DNA from: Dehalogenimonas sp. 4OHTPN
GTDB taxonomy: Bacteria > Chloroflexota > Dehalococcoidia > Dehalococcoidales > Dehalococcoidaceae
NCBI RefSeq assembly: GCF_040448695.1
Contig: NZ_CP159307.1
Coordinates: 558,001 to 622,000, forward strand
Length of the DNA stretch: 64,000 nt
Reading direction: 5' to 3'
A model generated the notes under the pieces. The model did not search any database, was not told the DNA's origin, and saw only the letters and a list, made by a program, of their open reading frames with translations. Position numbers and translations under genes: made by a program. Positions 42,936 through 50,372 of this stretch are shown here, in pieces; the first letter of the stretch is position 1, and each line of letters begins with the position of its first letter.

Positions 42936-44155
42936 TGGCTGGCCTCCTCTTTTTGCCCGTGTTTTTTAACCGCCGGCTCTTTGGCCGCGGACGGCTGCAA
43001 GAAATGAACGCGCAGCGTCTGGTCGTCCATTTTGGCGTCGCCGACCTTGAGACTGGTCAGGATGTGCGGCAAGGCCACAGTACGGCGGTAGCTGCCGACC
43101 TTAATATTCAGTTCGTCGCGGCTGTGGATTAAGGAGACCTGCTCCTTGCTGGCGAACGGCAGCTTCAGGTTGAGCAGGTAGCCGTCATCTGTTTTGTCGA
43201 TCGTCTGAACTTGGCCCCGAAAAAAGAAGGCCGCCGGGTCCGCCTCGCCGTAAACCGCCGCCGCCATGCGCCGCAGCATCTCCACCCCGACCACCTCCTG
43301 GTCTAAAAGCGGCATGTTGAGAATCGGCAGCGGCGAGAACGCTTCCTTGATGTACTTGAGGTATTTGCGCTGGCTTTCCTTCCAGCCGGCGAAGTAGTCA
43401 TCGCTGACTGACTGGGGCAAGATGCGGTTGACGATAACGGCGTCGGTCGAGTAGCCGAACAGGTTCAAGTAGGTCAGGGTGCGCTGGGCTTCCTTGATGA
43501 CCATTTTCTCCGGATTGACCACCAGCCTGATGGAAGACTGTTCGGCATCCAGCAGGAGTTTATGGACATCCTCCAGTTCGGCATAGAGTTCGGCCACCGC
43601 GTCCAGCACCGAATTGGAGGGCAGCGGGATATCGGAAATGGCGCCCACCACCGGCCGCATCACCGCGGCCACTTTCCGCTGGATGGGGAACAGCCGGTTC
43701 ATCCACCAGTGCAGCATATCCGGGAAAGACAGCAGCCTGAGCGTTTCCCCGGTCGGCGCCGAATCAACGATTACCAGGTCGTAGTTCCCTTCGCGCCGGT
43801 ATCTCTCGATGTAGAGCAGGTTGGCCAGTTCTTCCATGCCGGGCAAGATGGCTACTTCGTCGGCCACGATGCCGCTCATGCCGCGCCAGGACATAAGCGC
43901 GGCGATATACCGCTGGATGGCGCCCCAGTAAGTTTCCAGCGTTTTATAGATCTCGGTCTCCTGGCCCCAGAGATTGGCGATTATCTGCCGCGGCTCGTTG
44001 GCCAGTTCGACATCGAAGGAATCGGCCAGGCTGTGGGCGATGTCGGTTGAGAGCACCAGGGTGCGCCGGCCCATATCCGCGGCGCGGACAGCGGTGGCGG
44101 CAGCCAGCGATGTCTTGCCGACGCCGCCCTTGCCGGTAAACAGGATGACCCGCAT
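42932..44155 (-). CDS. ArsA/Get3-type ATPase with C-terminal HSP20-like domain
   Basis: 407 residues. Deviant Walker A FTGKGGVGKTSLAAATAVRA (residues 7-26), switch LSTDIAHSLADSFD, and DSAPTGETLRLLSFP. The last 80-90 residues have a beta-sandwich (VQTIDKTDDGYLLNLKLPFA, ELNIKVGSYRRTVALPHIL) matching the ArsA HSP20-like domain, then a charged tail. Cys ligands for arsenite are not evident, and no arsenic genes are near. A tail-anchored-protein or metallochaperone-like role is possible; neither is shown. GGAGG lies 6 nt before the ATG. Confidence 0.9.
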   Translation of the reverse strand: MRVILFTGKGGVGKTSLAAATAVRAADMGRRTLVLSTDIAHSLADSFDVELANEPRQIIANLWGQETEIYKTLETYWGAIQRYIAALMSWRGMSGIVADEVAILPGMEELANLLYIERYRREGNYDLVIVDSAPTGETLRLLSFPDMLHWWMNRLFPIQRKVAAVMRPVVGAISDIPLPSNSVLDAVAELYAELEDVHKLLLDAEQSSIRLVVNPEKMVIKEAQRTLTYLNLFGYSTDAVIVNRILPQSVSDDYFAGWKESQRKYLKYIKEAFSPLPILNMPLLDQEVVGVEMLRRMAAAVYGEADPAAFFFRGQVQTIDKTDDGYLLNLKLPFASKEQVSLIHSRDELNIKVGSYRRTVALPHILTSLKVGDAKMDDQTLRVHFLQPSAAKEPAVKKHGQKEEASQ

Positions 44156-44168
44156 GCGGGACCTCCGA

Positions 44169-44198
44169 TTGACAGCCTGTCTTTAAGGTAAGTATAAT
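44169..44198 (+). promoter_or_regulatory. tRNA-Leu promoter
   Basis: TTGACA (44169-44174), an 18-bp spacer and TATAAT (44193-44198), 26 bp before the tRNA. On the minus strand, TATACT (44196-44191) in the same place could serve the divergent ArsA gene. Confidence 0.75.
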
Positions 44199-44224
44199 TG
44201 ACACTTGCCTGTAATCACAACCGC

Positions 44225-44310
44225 GCCGAAGTGGCGGAACGGCAGACGCGCTACGTTCAGGGCGTAGTGTCCGTAAGGGCATGAGAGTTCAAATCTCTCC
44301 TTCGGCACCA
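44225..44310 (+). tRNA. tRNA-Leu (anticodon CAG)
   Basis: Acceptor GCCGAAG pairs with CTTCGGC; the anticodon loop TTCAGGG gives CAG; a long variable arm (TGTCCGTAAGGGCAT) marks a class II tRNA, consistent with Leu. T-arm GAGAG-TTCAAAT-CTCTC. CCA is encoded (44308-44310). Confidence 0.96.
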
Positions 44311-44328
44311 TTTATTTTCATGGTTCGG

Positions 44329-44405
44329 GCGCTTGTAGCTCAGTTGGATAGAGCGCAGCCCTGCGAAGGCTGAGGTCGTGGGTTCGAGCCCCGCCAAGCG
44401 CGCCA
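44329..44405 (+). tRNA. tRNA-Arg (anticodon GCG)
   Basis: Acceptor GCGCTTG pairs with CAAGCGC; stem CAGCC/GGCTG encloses the loop CTGCGAA, so the anticodon is GCG, decoding CGC/CGU. T-loop TTCGAGC. CCA is encoded. Most bacteria read these codons with ACG; a GCG form is less usual. It is 18 bp after tRNA-Leu, in one transcript. Confidence 0.95.
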
Positions 44406-44588
44406 TCGCCAGGGTTCCATCCGGCTGAACCGCCGCCGCTTCCCCTCCGGGACTGTTTTCCTCTCATCAGTACCGCGCAAAGCAACCGGAACGTCTTTTC
44501 CGTTGCGAAAATTACCCGTACTTGCTAATATTGAATGTTTGTTATCCTTACGTGAATCTTTATCCGCGTTAACTTTCGGGAGGGCATC

Positions 44589-45248
44589 TTGACTCAGGTT
44601 GTGACTTCGTGGAGCGGCGGCAAGGACAGCTGCCTGGCTCTGGCCATGGCCCGTGAATCCGGCATGAAGGTTACCCATCTCCTGAATATCCTCAACGAGG
44701 ACGGCCGCACCTCCTGCACCCACGGCCTGTCGTCCGACCTGATGCAGGCTCAGGCCCGGAGCATGGGTATACCGCTGATCCAGCTGGTGACCAACGGCTT
44801 TCGCTACGAAGCCGATTTCAAGAAATGCCTCAAAGAGCTTCACAAGCAGGGCGTGGAGGGCGGTATTTTCGGCAACGGCGACGTGGAACGCCAGTGGATA
44901 GACTCGGTCTGCCGCGAGGTCGGCATCGCCGCCCACCTGCCGCTGGAAGGCATGACCAAGGACCGCATCCTCCGCGAGTTCATCAGCCGCGGTTTTGAAG
45001 CCATCGTCGTCACCACCCGCGCCGATGTCATGGGTGAAGAATGGCTGGGCCGCAAGCTGGACGCCGCGTTCCTTCGTGACTGGGACGAAATCCGCCGCGA
45101 AAAGAAAATCTCCCGCGCCGCCGAGGCCGGGGCTTATCACACCACCGTTCTGGGCGGGCCTGCTTTCAAGAAAAACCTGGAGATCGTCGAAAGCAACAAA
45201 GTATTGCAGGACGGCTTCTGGTACCTTAACATCTTGAAGGTCGAGTAG
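44589..45248 (+). CDS. Diphthine-ammonia ligase-like ATP pyrophosphatase (Dph6/DUF71)
   Basis: 219 residues. It begins VVTSWSGGKDSCLALAMARE, the PP-loop of ATP pyrophosphatases, and has the DUF71 hallmarks HGLSSDLMQAQARSMGIPL, GIFGNGDVERQWIDSVC and LPLEGMTKDRILREFISRGF. In archaea and eukaryotes the family amidates diphthine on EF-2; bacteria lack diphthamide, so the role here is open. TTG is the start codon, with GGGAGGG 4 nt upstream. It is 6 bp before the second ribonucleotide reductase. Confidence 0.87.
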   Translation: MTQVVTSWSGGKDSCLALAMARESGMKVTHLLNILNEDGRTSCTHGLSSDLMQAQARSMGIPLIQLVTNGFRYEADFKKCLKELHKQGVEGGIFGNGDVERQWIDSVCREVGIAAHLPLEGMTKDRILREFISRGFEAIVVTTRADVMGEEWLGRKLDAAFLRDWDEIRREKKISRAAEAGAYHTTVLGGPAFKKNLEIVESNKVLQDGFWYLNILKVE

Positions 45249-45254
45249 ATTACC

Positions 45255-47051
45255 ATGCCTCTCGATGCCGGTTCTAAAGCGGCGCCGCAGCCGGAGATCG
45301 AACTCACCGCCAATGCCCGGCGCGTCCTGCAAAAGCGTTACCTGCGTAAGGACGCCGCGGGCCGGGTCATGGAGACGCCGGCGGAGATGTTTCGCCGCGT
45401 CGCCGGGGCGCTGGCCGCCGCCGAGCTTCAATACGATGCCAGCTCCGACGTCGCCGCCAAAGAAGCCGAATTCTACGGCGTCATGTCGCGCCTGGAATTC
45501 CTGCCTAATTCGCCGACGCTTTTAAACGCCAGTAAAAAGAACGGCCAGCTGGCCGCCTGCTTCGCCCTGCCGGTGGAAGACTCCGTCGAGGGCATTTTCG
45601 ATGCCATGAAGTACACCGCCCTGATCCACAAGAGCGGCGGAGGTACCGGCTACTCCCTGTCCCGGCTGCGTCCGGCGGGCGACATGGTTGACGGCGTCGC
45701 CGGCATCGCTGGCGGGCCGGTCAACTTCCTCTCGGCTCTGTCAGCCGCCTCTGACGTCATCCGGCAGGGGGGGGTGCGCCGGGGCTGCAGCATCGGCCTG
45801 TTGTCGGTGCACCATCCGGACATTTTAAAATTCATTGTCGCCAAAGACGACCCGCTGGCGCTGACCAATTTCTGCATCTCGGTCGCCGTGACCGATGACT
45901 TCATGAAAGCCCTGGAATCGGGGAGCGATTACGATCTCATCAACCCTCGGACAGGCAAACTGACCGGGCGCCTCAACGCCGTCGAGGTTTTTAAGAAGAT
46001 TGTCGCCCAATCCTGGAAGACCGGGGACCCCGGCCTGGTCTTTATCGACCGCGTCAACCGCGGCAATCCCACCCCCAACCTCGGTCCCATCGAGACAGTC
46101 ACCGGCTGTGCCGAGCAGGCCCTTCTGCCCTACGAATCCTGCAACCTGGGTTCGGTCAATCTGGCTAAAATGGTCAAACAGGCCGGCGAAAAGATGGTTG
46201 TCGACTACGATAAACTGGCCGCGGCGGTAAAGACCGGCGTGAACCTCCTTGATAACGTCATCGACGTCAACTGCTACCCGCTGCCGCAGGTCGAGGAAGT
46301 GACCAAACAGACCCGCAAGATCGGCCTGGGGGTTATGGGCTTTGCCGATATGCTGGTTCTTTTAGGCGTCCCCTACGATTCCTTCGAGGCGGTCAAGATC
46401 GCCGAGTACGTCATGGGCTTCGTCACCGAAAAGGCGCGGGACGCCTCGGAGGAGCTGGCTGAAAAACGAGGCGTCTTCCCGGCTTTTAAGGGCAGCGTCC
46501 ACGACGCCCCCGGCGGCCGCAGGCAGCGACACGCCTCCTGCACCACGGTCGCCCCCACCGGCACCATCTCGCTTATCGCCGGCTGCAACGTCGGCATTGA
46601 GCCGTTCTATGCCACCGTTTTCGTCAGGAACGTCCTGGACGGCGAGAATTTACTCGAGATTAATCCGTACTTCGAAGCCGCCGCCCGCCGCGAAGGCTTC
46701 TACTCCGGCGAGCTATTGCAGAAACTAGTGTCTTGCATTGACCTCACGCGGATTGACGGCGTGCCGGAGCGCATCAAGCGCGTCTACGTCACCTCAAACC
46801 GCATCAAGCCGGAATGGCACGTTCGCATCCAGGCCGCCTTTCAGCGCCACACCGACGGCGCCGTGTCCAAGATGACCAACGTACCCAATTCAACTACGCC
46901 CCAGGAGCAGGCAGACATCTTTCTCTTCGGCTACCGCGAGGGGGTCAAGGGCATCACCCTTTACCGGGATTCAAGCCGGGAGCTGGAATCGCTCTGCGCT
47001 GACGAAAAGGCTCACAAGCTGGTCGCTGAATACGTCGCCGCCAATCCTTGA
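45255..47051 (+). CDS. nrdJ: Class II ribonucleotide reductase, second copy, short form
   Basis: 598 residues, complete. It begins directly with the reductase domain: [40 protein letters not shown], then KSGGGTGYSLSRLRPAGDMV, the active-site strand LLPYESCNLGSVNLAKMV and VAPTGTISLIAGCNVGIEPF. No N-terminal cone-like domain is present, and the product stops at KGITLYRDSSRELES...AANP without the C-terminal Cys-pair tail common in class II enzymes for thioredoxin re-reduction. It may be reduced another way or use a partner. It is 6 bp after the Dph6-like gene and has no NrdR boxes upstream that I can see. Confidence 0.93.
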   Translation: MPLDAGSKAAPQPEIELTANARRVLQKRYLRKDAAGRVMETPAEMFRRVAGALAAAELQYDASSDVAAKEAEFYGVMSRLEFLPNSPTLLNASKKNGQLAACFALPVEDSVEGIFDAMKYTALIHKSGGGTGYSLSRLRPAGDMVDGVAGIAGGPVNFLSALSAASDVIRQGGVRRGCSIGLLSVHHPDILKFIVAKDDPLALTNFCISVAVTDDFMKALESGSDYDLINPRTGKLTGRLNAVEVFKKIVAQSWKTGDPGLVFIDRVNRGNPTPNLGPIETVTGCAEQALLPYESCNLGSVNLAKMVKQAGEKMVVDYDKLAAAVKTGVNLLDNVIDVNCYPLPQVEEVTKQTRKIGLGVMGFADMLVLLGVPYDSFEAVKIAEYVMGFVTEKARDASEELAEKRGVFPAFKGSVHDAPGGRRQRHASCTTVAPTGTISLIAGCNVGIEPFYATVFVRNVLDGENLLEINPYFEAAARREGFYSGELLQKLVSCIDLTRIDGVPERIKRVYVTSNRIKPEWHVRIQAAFQRHTDGAVSKMTNVPNSTTPQEQADIFLFGYREGVKGITLYRDSSRELESLCADEKAHKLVAEYVAANP

Positions 47052-47057
47052 CAGATT

Positions 47058-47086
47058 TTTACATCACTCAATAGTTAGTCTACAAT
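47058..47086 (+). promoter_or_regulatory. tRNA-Val promoter
   Basis: TTTACA (47058-47063), a 17-bp spacer and TACAAT (47081-47086), 10 bp before the mature tRNA end. Confidence 0.7.
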
Positions 47087-47096
47087 AAGTCTTCAC

Positions 47097-47173
47097 GGGC
47101 GGTTAGCTCAGCTGGTTAGAGCACCTGCTTTACACGCAGGGTGTCACAGGTTCGAATCCTGTACTGCCCACCA
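47097..47173 (+). tRNA. tRNA-Val (anticodon TAC)
   Basis: Acceptor GGGCGGT pairs with ACTGCCC; stem CCTGC/GCAGG encloses TTTACAC, giving TAC. T-arm ACAGG-TTCGAAT-CCTGT. CCA is encoded at 47171-47173. Confidence 0.97.
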
Positions 47174-47203
47174 CCCGCCCCCCCACCGTCCGTCGGAAAC
47201 CCG

Positions 47204-47941
47204 TTACTTCACCTGGAAACATTCGCAATCGCCTGGCAAACCGGGTGTTACCGGGATTTCTTCAGGCAAAGGTTCGTTTAAAAACCACCGGCTGATTACC
47301 AGCCGGTGGTCTATGTCATCTTTCACAATGCCAGCCAGCTTGAGCGACCGCATCACATTGGTGATCATGACCCTGGAAGCCCCAACCAGCGCGCCTAGGT
47401 CGTCATGGGTCAGCCGGAAATTTAGCTTCATCCCGTCGGATGTTTCCCGCCCGTGTTCTTTAGCCAGCCTGGCCAGCGTCCGGCACAGGCTGGAACGGGT
47501 GTCGTAGATGGCGACATCGGCTAACTGTTCTGTGATCCGCCTGATTTTATCGCCCAGGCTCTTGATCACTTTGAGTGATAACTGACTATTCTGGGCCAGC
47601 AGGGTTTCAAAGCTGCTCTTGTAACAGGCGCATAGCCGGGTATCCTCGACGGCGATGGCGGCAAATGACCTCCGGCTTTCATCGAACAGAACTTCCTCCC
47701 CGAACATCTGGTTGGCGGTGAGGTATCCCAGGACAATTTCTCGGCCGTCTTCGGAGGTCTTGATAAGCTTGACCCGGCCTTTGGTGACGATGAACACGGA
47801 ATTGGCCGGTTCGCCTTCGTTGAAGAGGTATTCATTTTTCAGGTATTCGGGGCGCTGAAACAGCCGGCGGATATCGGCTTTTTCCTTTTCGTCCAACGCG
47901 TCGAACAACCACATATCCGCCATACAGCTTAGCGACGTCAT
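47204..47941 (-). CDS. Crp/Fnr-family transcriptional regulator
   Basis: 245 residues. An N-terminal cyclic-nucleotide-binding-like domain (about 10-125, EYLFNEGEPANSVFIVTKGR and FGEEVLFDESRRSFAAIAV), a long connecting helix and a winged helix (about 150-225, RLTHDDLGALVGASRVMITN). FNR-type Cys clusters are absent, and the residues that bind cAMP cannot be confirmed, so the effector is unknown. It is divergent from a small membrane gene, with a palindrome between. Confidence 0.93.
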   Translation of the reverse strand: MTSLSCMADMWLFDALDEKEKADIRRLFQRPEYLKNEYLFNEGEPANSVFIVTKGRVKLIKTSEDGREIVLGYLTANQMFGEEVLFDESRRSFAAIAVEDTRLCACYKSSFETLLAQNSQLSLKVIKSLGDKIRRITEQLADVAIYDTRSSLCRTLARLAKEHGRETSDGMKLNFRLTHDDLGALVGASRVMITNVMRSLKLAGIVKDDIDHRLVISRWFLNEPLPEEIPVTPGLPGDCECFQVK

Positions 47942-47993
47942 TTCAATCCTCCGTAACCATCCTCATTTTACATCACACCGCCGGGGTTTGTTG

Positions 47994-48007
47994 GTAAAGT
48001 ATTTTAC
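47994..48007. promoter_or_regulatory. Palindrome between crp/fnr and the divergent small genes
   Basis: GTAAAGTATTTTAC: 5-bp arms GTAAA/TTTAC around GTAT, in the divergent region. A candidate site for the adjacent Crp/Fnr protein; its similarity to the FNR or CRP consensus is only loose. Confidence 0.35.
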
Positions 48008-48057
48008 AGACTTCCCGCCGCGGCGATGCCACAATAAAGAAAAAATTGGAGGTAAGC

Positions 48058-48225
48058 ATGGCGACACTAGCATTTGTGTTCATCCTGGCGGCCGGCGTCT
48101 GCGGCTTCACGTTAAAAACGGCTCACAATCCGCTGAAAGGTTTTATCACTGCCAAATTGTTCTGGGTCCACCTGCTTCTTGGCGTCACGGCGATGACCCT
48201 GGCCGTGATTTCGCTTCTAGATTAA
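48058..48225 (+). CDS. Small membrane protein, 55 residues
   Basis: MATLAFVFILAAGVCGFTLK starts 5 nt after TTGGAGG. Two membrane segments (about 3-20 and 32-52) with a loop TAHNPLKGFITAKLFWVH. No family recognised. It is 16 bp before the flavin-type gene and probably co-transcribed. The clear ribosome site supports it. Confidence 0.6.
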   Translation: MATLAFVFILAAGVCGFTLKTAHNPLKGFITAKLFWVHLLLGVTAMTLAVISLLD

Positions 48226-48241
48226 ATTGAGGAGGTTTGTT

Positions 48242-48661
48242 ATGGCTAAATTGCTGCCGGAGGTTATCGCGCTGTTTCAGGATCCCGCGGTTCCCAAAAT
48301 GGTAGCGACCGTAAGCCGCGATGGCGAATTGAACGTCACTCCCAAGACGAGTATGACCGCGGTCGACGACGAGACCCTTGCCTTTGCCGATCTTTACGGG
48401 CGAACCACTAGGACCTTCAAGAACTTGGAGGAAACCGGGAAGGTAGCCATCGTCGCTATGAAAGTGCCGGTCGCCCCGCCATTCACCACTTACCAGGTTA
48501 AGGGGACTTTCCGCCAGTACCTGACCTCCGGGCCGGTGTTTGATCAATTCGCCGCTGCGTTGAAGGCGGCGATGGGCGTCGTCATCAGCGGCGTCGGCAC
48601 GGTAAAAGTAGACGCGGTTTATTCCCAGGCGCCTCAGGATAAAGGGAAGCAGATTGTGTGA
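48242..48661 (+). CDS. Pyridoxamine 5'-phosphate oxidase-like FMN-binding protein
   Basis: 139 residues of the split-barrel fold: MVATVSRDGELNVTPKTSMT, LAFADLYGRTTRTFKNLEET, KVAIVAMKVPVAPPFTTYQV. This group binds FMN or F420-like cofactors; the substrate is unknown. GGAGG lies 8 nt before the ATG. Together with the 55-residue protein it is divergent from the Crp/Fnr gene. Confidence 0.8.
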   Translation: MAKLLPEVIALFQDPAVPKMVATVSRDGELNVTPKTSMTAVDDETLAFADLYGRTTRTFKNLEETGKVAIVAMKVPVAPPFTTYQVKGTFRQYLTSGPVFDQFAAALKAAMGVVISGVGTVKVDAVYSQAPQDKGKQIV

Positions 48662-48733
48662 GTCTTAGATTATAAAAACCGTAGATCCTGTTTCGCGCCG
48701 GAATTTCAGTGGTCTTGTCAGGACGAGCATAAC

Positions 48734-48761
48734 AAGCGCGGCCGCCCGGGCGGCCGCGCTT
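48734..48761 (+). terminator. Hairpin after the flavin-type gene
   Basis: AAGCGCGGCCGCC (48734-48746) and GGCGGCCGCGCTT (48749-48761) form a 13-bp stem. No strong T-run follows (CTGTGCC), so termination may be weak. The core GCGCGGCCGC recurs in the hairpin after rsgA. Confidence 0.6.
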
Positions 48762-48869
48762 CTGTGCCTTTACTGGTCAATCAGGCAACGCCATCACGGC
48801 GAAGCATCAGTTATTTGAAGTCTCAGGGGCTGTTGATGGTCAATTGAATTTCGTCTCTGTTCACCGGTC

Positions 48870-48898
48870 TTGACTCCCGCCGGATGCGGTGCTAGTAT
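48870..48898 (+). promoter_or_regulatory. Promoter of a short leader RNA upstream of rsgA
   Basis: TTGACT (48870-48875), a 17-bp spacer and TAGTAT (48893-48898). Transcription from about 48905 would cover a 17-codon ORF and two terminator-like hairpins before rsgA. Confidence 0.72.
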
Positions 48899-48931
48899 TC
48901 CCCAGGATTAAGGTATAAAGGAGGGGTGTTG

Positions 48932-48985
48932 ATGCCTGTCATGTTGTTAGTTCTGGATGTCACGCCCCGGCGTGTTTTAGGCTAA
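48932..48985 (+). CDS. Possible 17-residue leader peptide
   Basis: MPVMLLVLDVTPRRVLG follows an AGGAGGGG ribosome site by 6 nt and ends 32 nt before a strong terminator. It is rich in Leu/Val with an Arg-Arg pair. The layout (promoter, strong ribosome site, tiny ORF, terminator, gene) is that of transcription attenuation. No peptide family recognised. Confidence 0.5.
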   Translation: MPVMLLVLDVTPRRVLG

Positions 48986-49017
48986 CCAGAAATTCCTGTC
49001 TGATCGAGCAGGTTGAT

Positions 49018-49049
49018 AGCCGTTCCACCGGGAACGGCTTTTTTGTTTC
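49018..49049 (+). terminator. Terminator between leader peptide and rsgA
   Basis: AGCCGTTCC-ACCG-GGAACGGCT (49018-49039), then TTTTTGTTT. It would end the leader transcript before rsgA unless relieved. Confidence 0.88.
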
Positions 49050-49072
49050 TTCCTGTCTTAAGAGAGTAGAAC

Positions 49073-49108
49073 GGCCGCGGGGTGTGAACCGCGGTTTTCT
49101 GTTTTTAT
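49073..49108 (+). terminator. Second terminator-like hairpin before rsgA
   Basis: CCGCGG (49075-49080) and CCGCGG (49089-49094), extended by two G-T pairs, followed by TTTTCTGTTTTT. In tandem with the hairpin at 49018. Confidence 0.55.
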
Positions 49109-49151
49109 AGATTTATCCTATCGCTTTGCTAAAAATACAGGAGTAAAACTA

Positions 49152-50258
49152 GTGAATGACCAACCAACCGATTCGCGGTCACAGGACCTTCGGGTTCTTG
49201 GCTGGAATCCTTTTTTTAAGGAACACTTTCAACAATTGAATATCCCTGACACGGTGCCTGCCAGGGTCATATCTGAGTCTAAAGACCTGTTCCAGGTACA
49301 AGGCGCCTTCGGTGTATTTTCGGCGGAAATCGCCGGCAAAATGCGGTATCTGCTCGAGGCGGACAGTCTGTACCCTGCGGTGGGGGACTGGGTGGCGGTT
49401 AAACCGCTGGCTGGTGAGAATAAAGCCGTGATCCAGTCGGTACTGCCGAGGAAAAGCAAGTTTTCCAGACAAGCAGCCGGCGAGCGTACCGCGGAACAGA
49501 TTGTCGCCGCCAATATCGACACCGTTTTTATCGTCAGCGGCCTGGACGGCGGCAGGAGCTTCAACCTTCGGCGCATCGAGCGTTACCTGACCCTCGCCTG
49601 GAGCAGCGGCGCCGCGCCGGTCATGGTGCTTAACAAAGCCGATGTGTGCCCAGGCGTTGAAAAGTTCATCCTTGAGGTTGAAGCTATCGCCCCCGGAGTG
49701 CCGGTTCACGCCGTCAGTGCCTGGGAGCGCACCGGCCTGGAAGCGCTGGCGCCGTACCTGTCCGAAGGCAGCGCCGTCGCGTTTTTGGGATCTTCCGGCG
49801 TAGGCAAATCCGCTTTAATCAACGCTTTGCTTGGTCAGGAAAAACAACAGACTGGAGAGGTTCGCCCGGACGACCGCATGGGCCGTCACACCACCACCCG
49901 CCGGGAACTCATGCTTGTCCCATCGGGCGGTATGGTCATCGATACGCCGGGGATGAGGCAGATCCAGATGTGGGCCGGAGAAGATGATCTCCAGGGTGCG
50001 TTTGCCGATATCGAGATGCTGGCGCGGGAATGTCGCTACGCCGATTGCGGCCATAGCGGGGAGCCGGGTTGCGCGGTCAGGGCGGCCATGGAACAGGGGG
50101 AACTCCACCCCGCCAGGTTAGCAAGCTACCGTAAGCTGGGGAATGAGATAAATTACCTGGCCGCCAGAGAAATGCAGAGCGCCCGCCAGTACGAGAAGCA
50201 GAAATGGAAACCCATAGCTAAACTCGTAAAAGAAATCAAAAGATCCGAGTCGGATTAA
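49152..50258 (+). CDS. rsgA: Ribosome small subunit-dependent GTPase RsgA
   Basis: Circularly permuted GTPase that helps mature the 30S subunit. 368 residues: an N-terminal OB fold (about 40-110, GDWVAVKPLAGENKAVIQSV), then G4 (MVLNKADVC), G5 region (HAVSAWERTGLEAL), G1 (FLGSSGVGKSALINALLG), the GRHTTTRRELM switch, G3 (IDTPGMRQIQ), and a C-terminal zinc site (ECRYADCGHSGEPGCAVRAA). Start GTG with AGGAG upstream. A strong hairpin follows. Confidence 0.96.
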   Translation: MNDQPTDSRSQDLRVLGWNPFFKEHFQQLNIPDTVPARVISESKDLFQVQGAFGVFSAEIAGKMRYLLEADSLYPAVGDWVAVKPLAGENKAVIQSVLPRKSKFSRQAAGERTAEQIVAANIDTVFIVSGLDGGRSFNLRRIERYLTLAWSSGAAPVMVLNKADVCPGVEKFILEVEAIAPGVPVHAVSAWERTGLEALAPYLSEGSAVAFLGSSGVGKSALINALLGQEKQQTGEVRPDDRMGRHTTTRRELMLVPSGGMVIDTPGMRQIQMWAGEDDLQGAFADIEMLARECRYADCGHSGEPGCAVRAAMEQGELHPARLASYRKLGNEINYLAAREMQSARQYEKQKWKPIAKLVKEIKRSESD

Positions 50259-50322
50259 CCGATTCAAGAGGCCCAACTGATAACCTCACTGGCTGGGGTA
50301 GGATGCGCTGGTGCTTGAAAAT

Positions 50323-50352
50323 GAATCGCGGCCGCTTGGGCGGCCGCGATTC
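50323..50352 (+). terminator. Hairpin after rsgA
   Basis: GAATCGCGGCCGC-TTGG-GCGGCCGCGATTC, a 13-bp perfect stem, followed by ACTCTTTA. It lies between rsgA and the convergent multicopper oxidase gene. Confidence 0.75.
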
Positions 50353-50372
50353 ACTCTTTACACGATTGCAGG

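Noticed and set aside
44340-45431. 363-residue minus-strand frame across tRNA-Arg, the Dph6-like gene and nrdJ
   Set aside because: Overlaps a tRNA and two well-supported genes; no domain.
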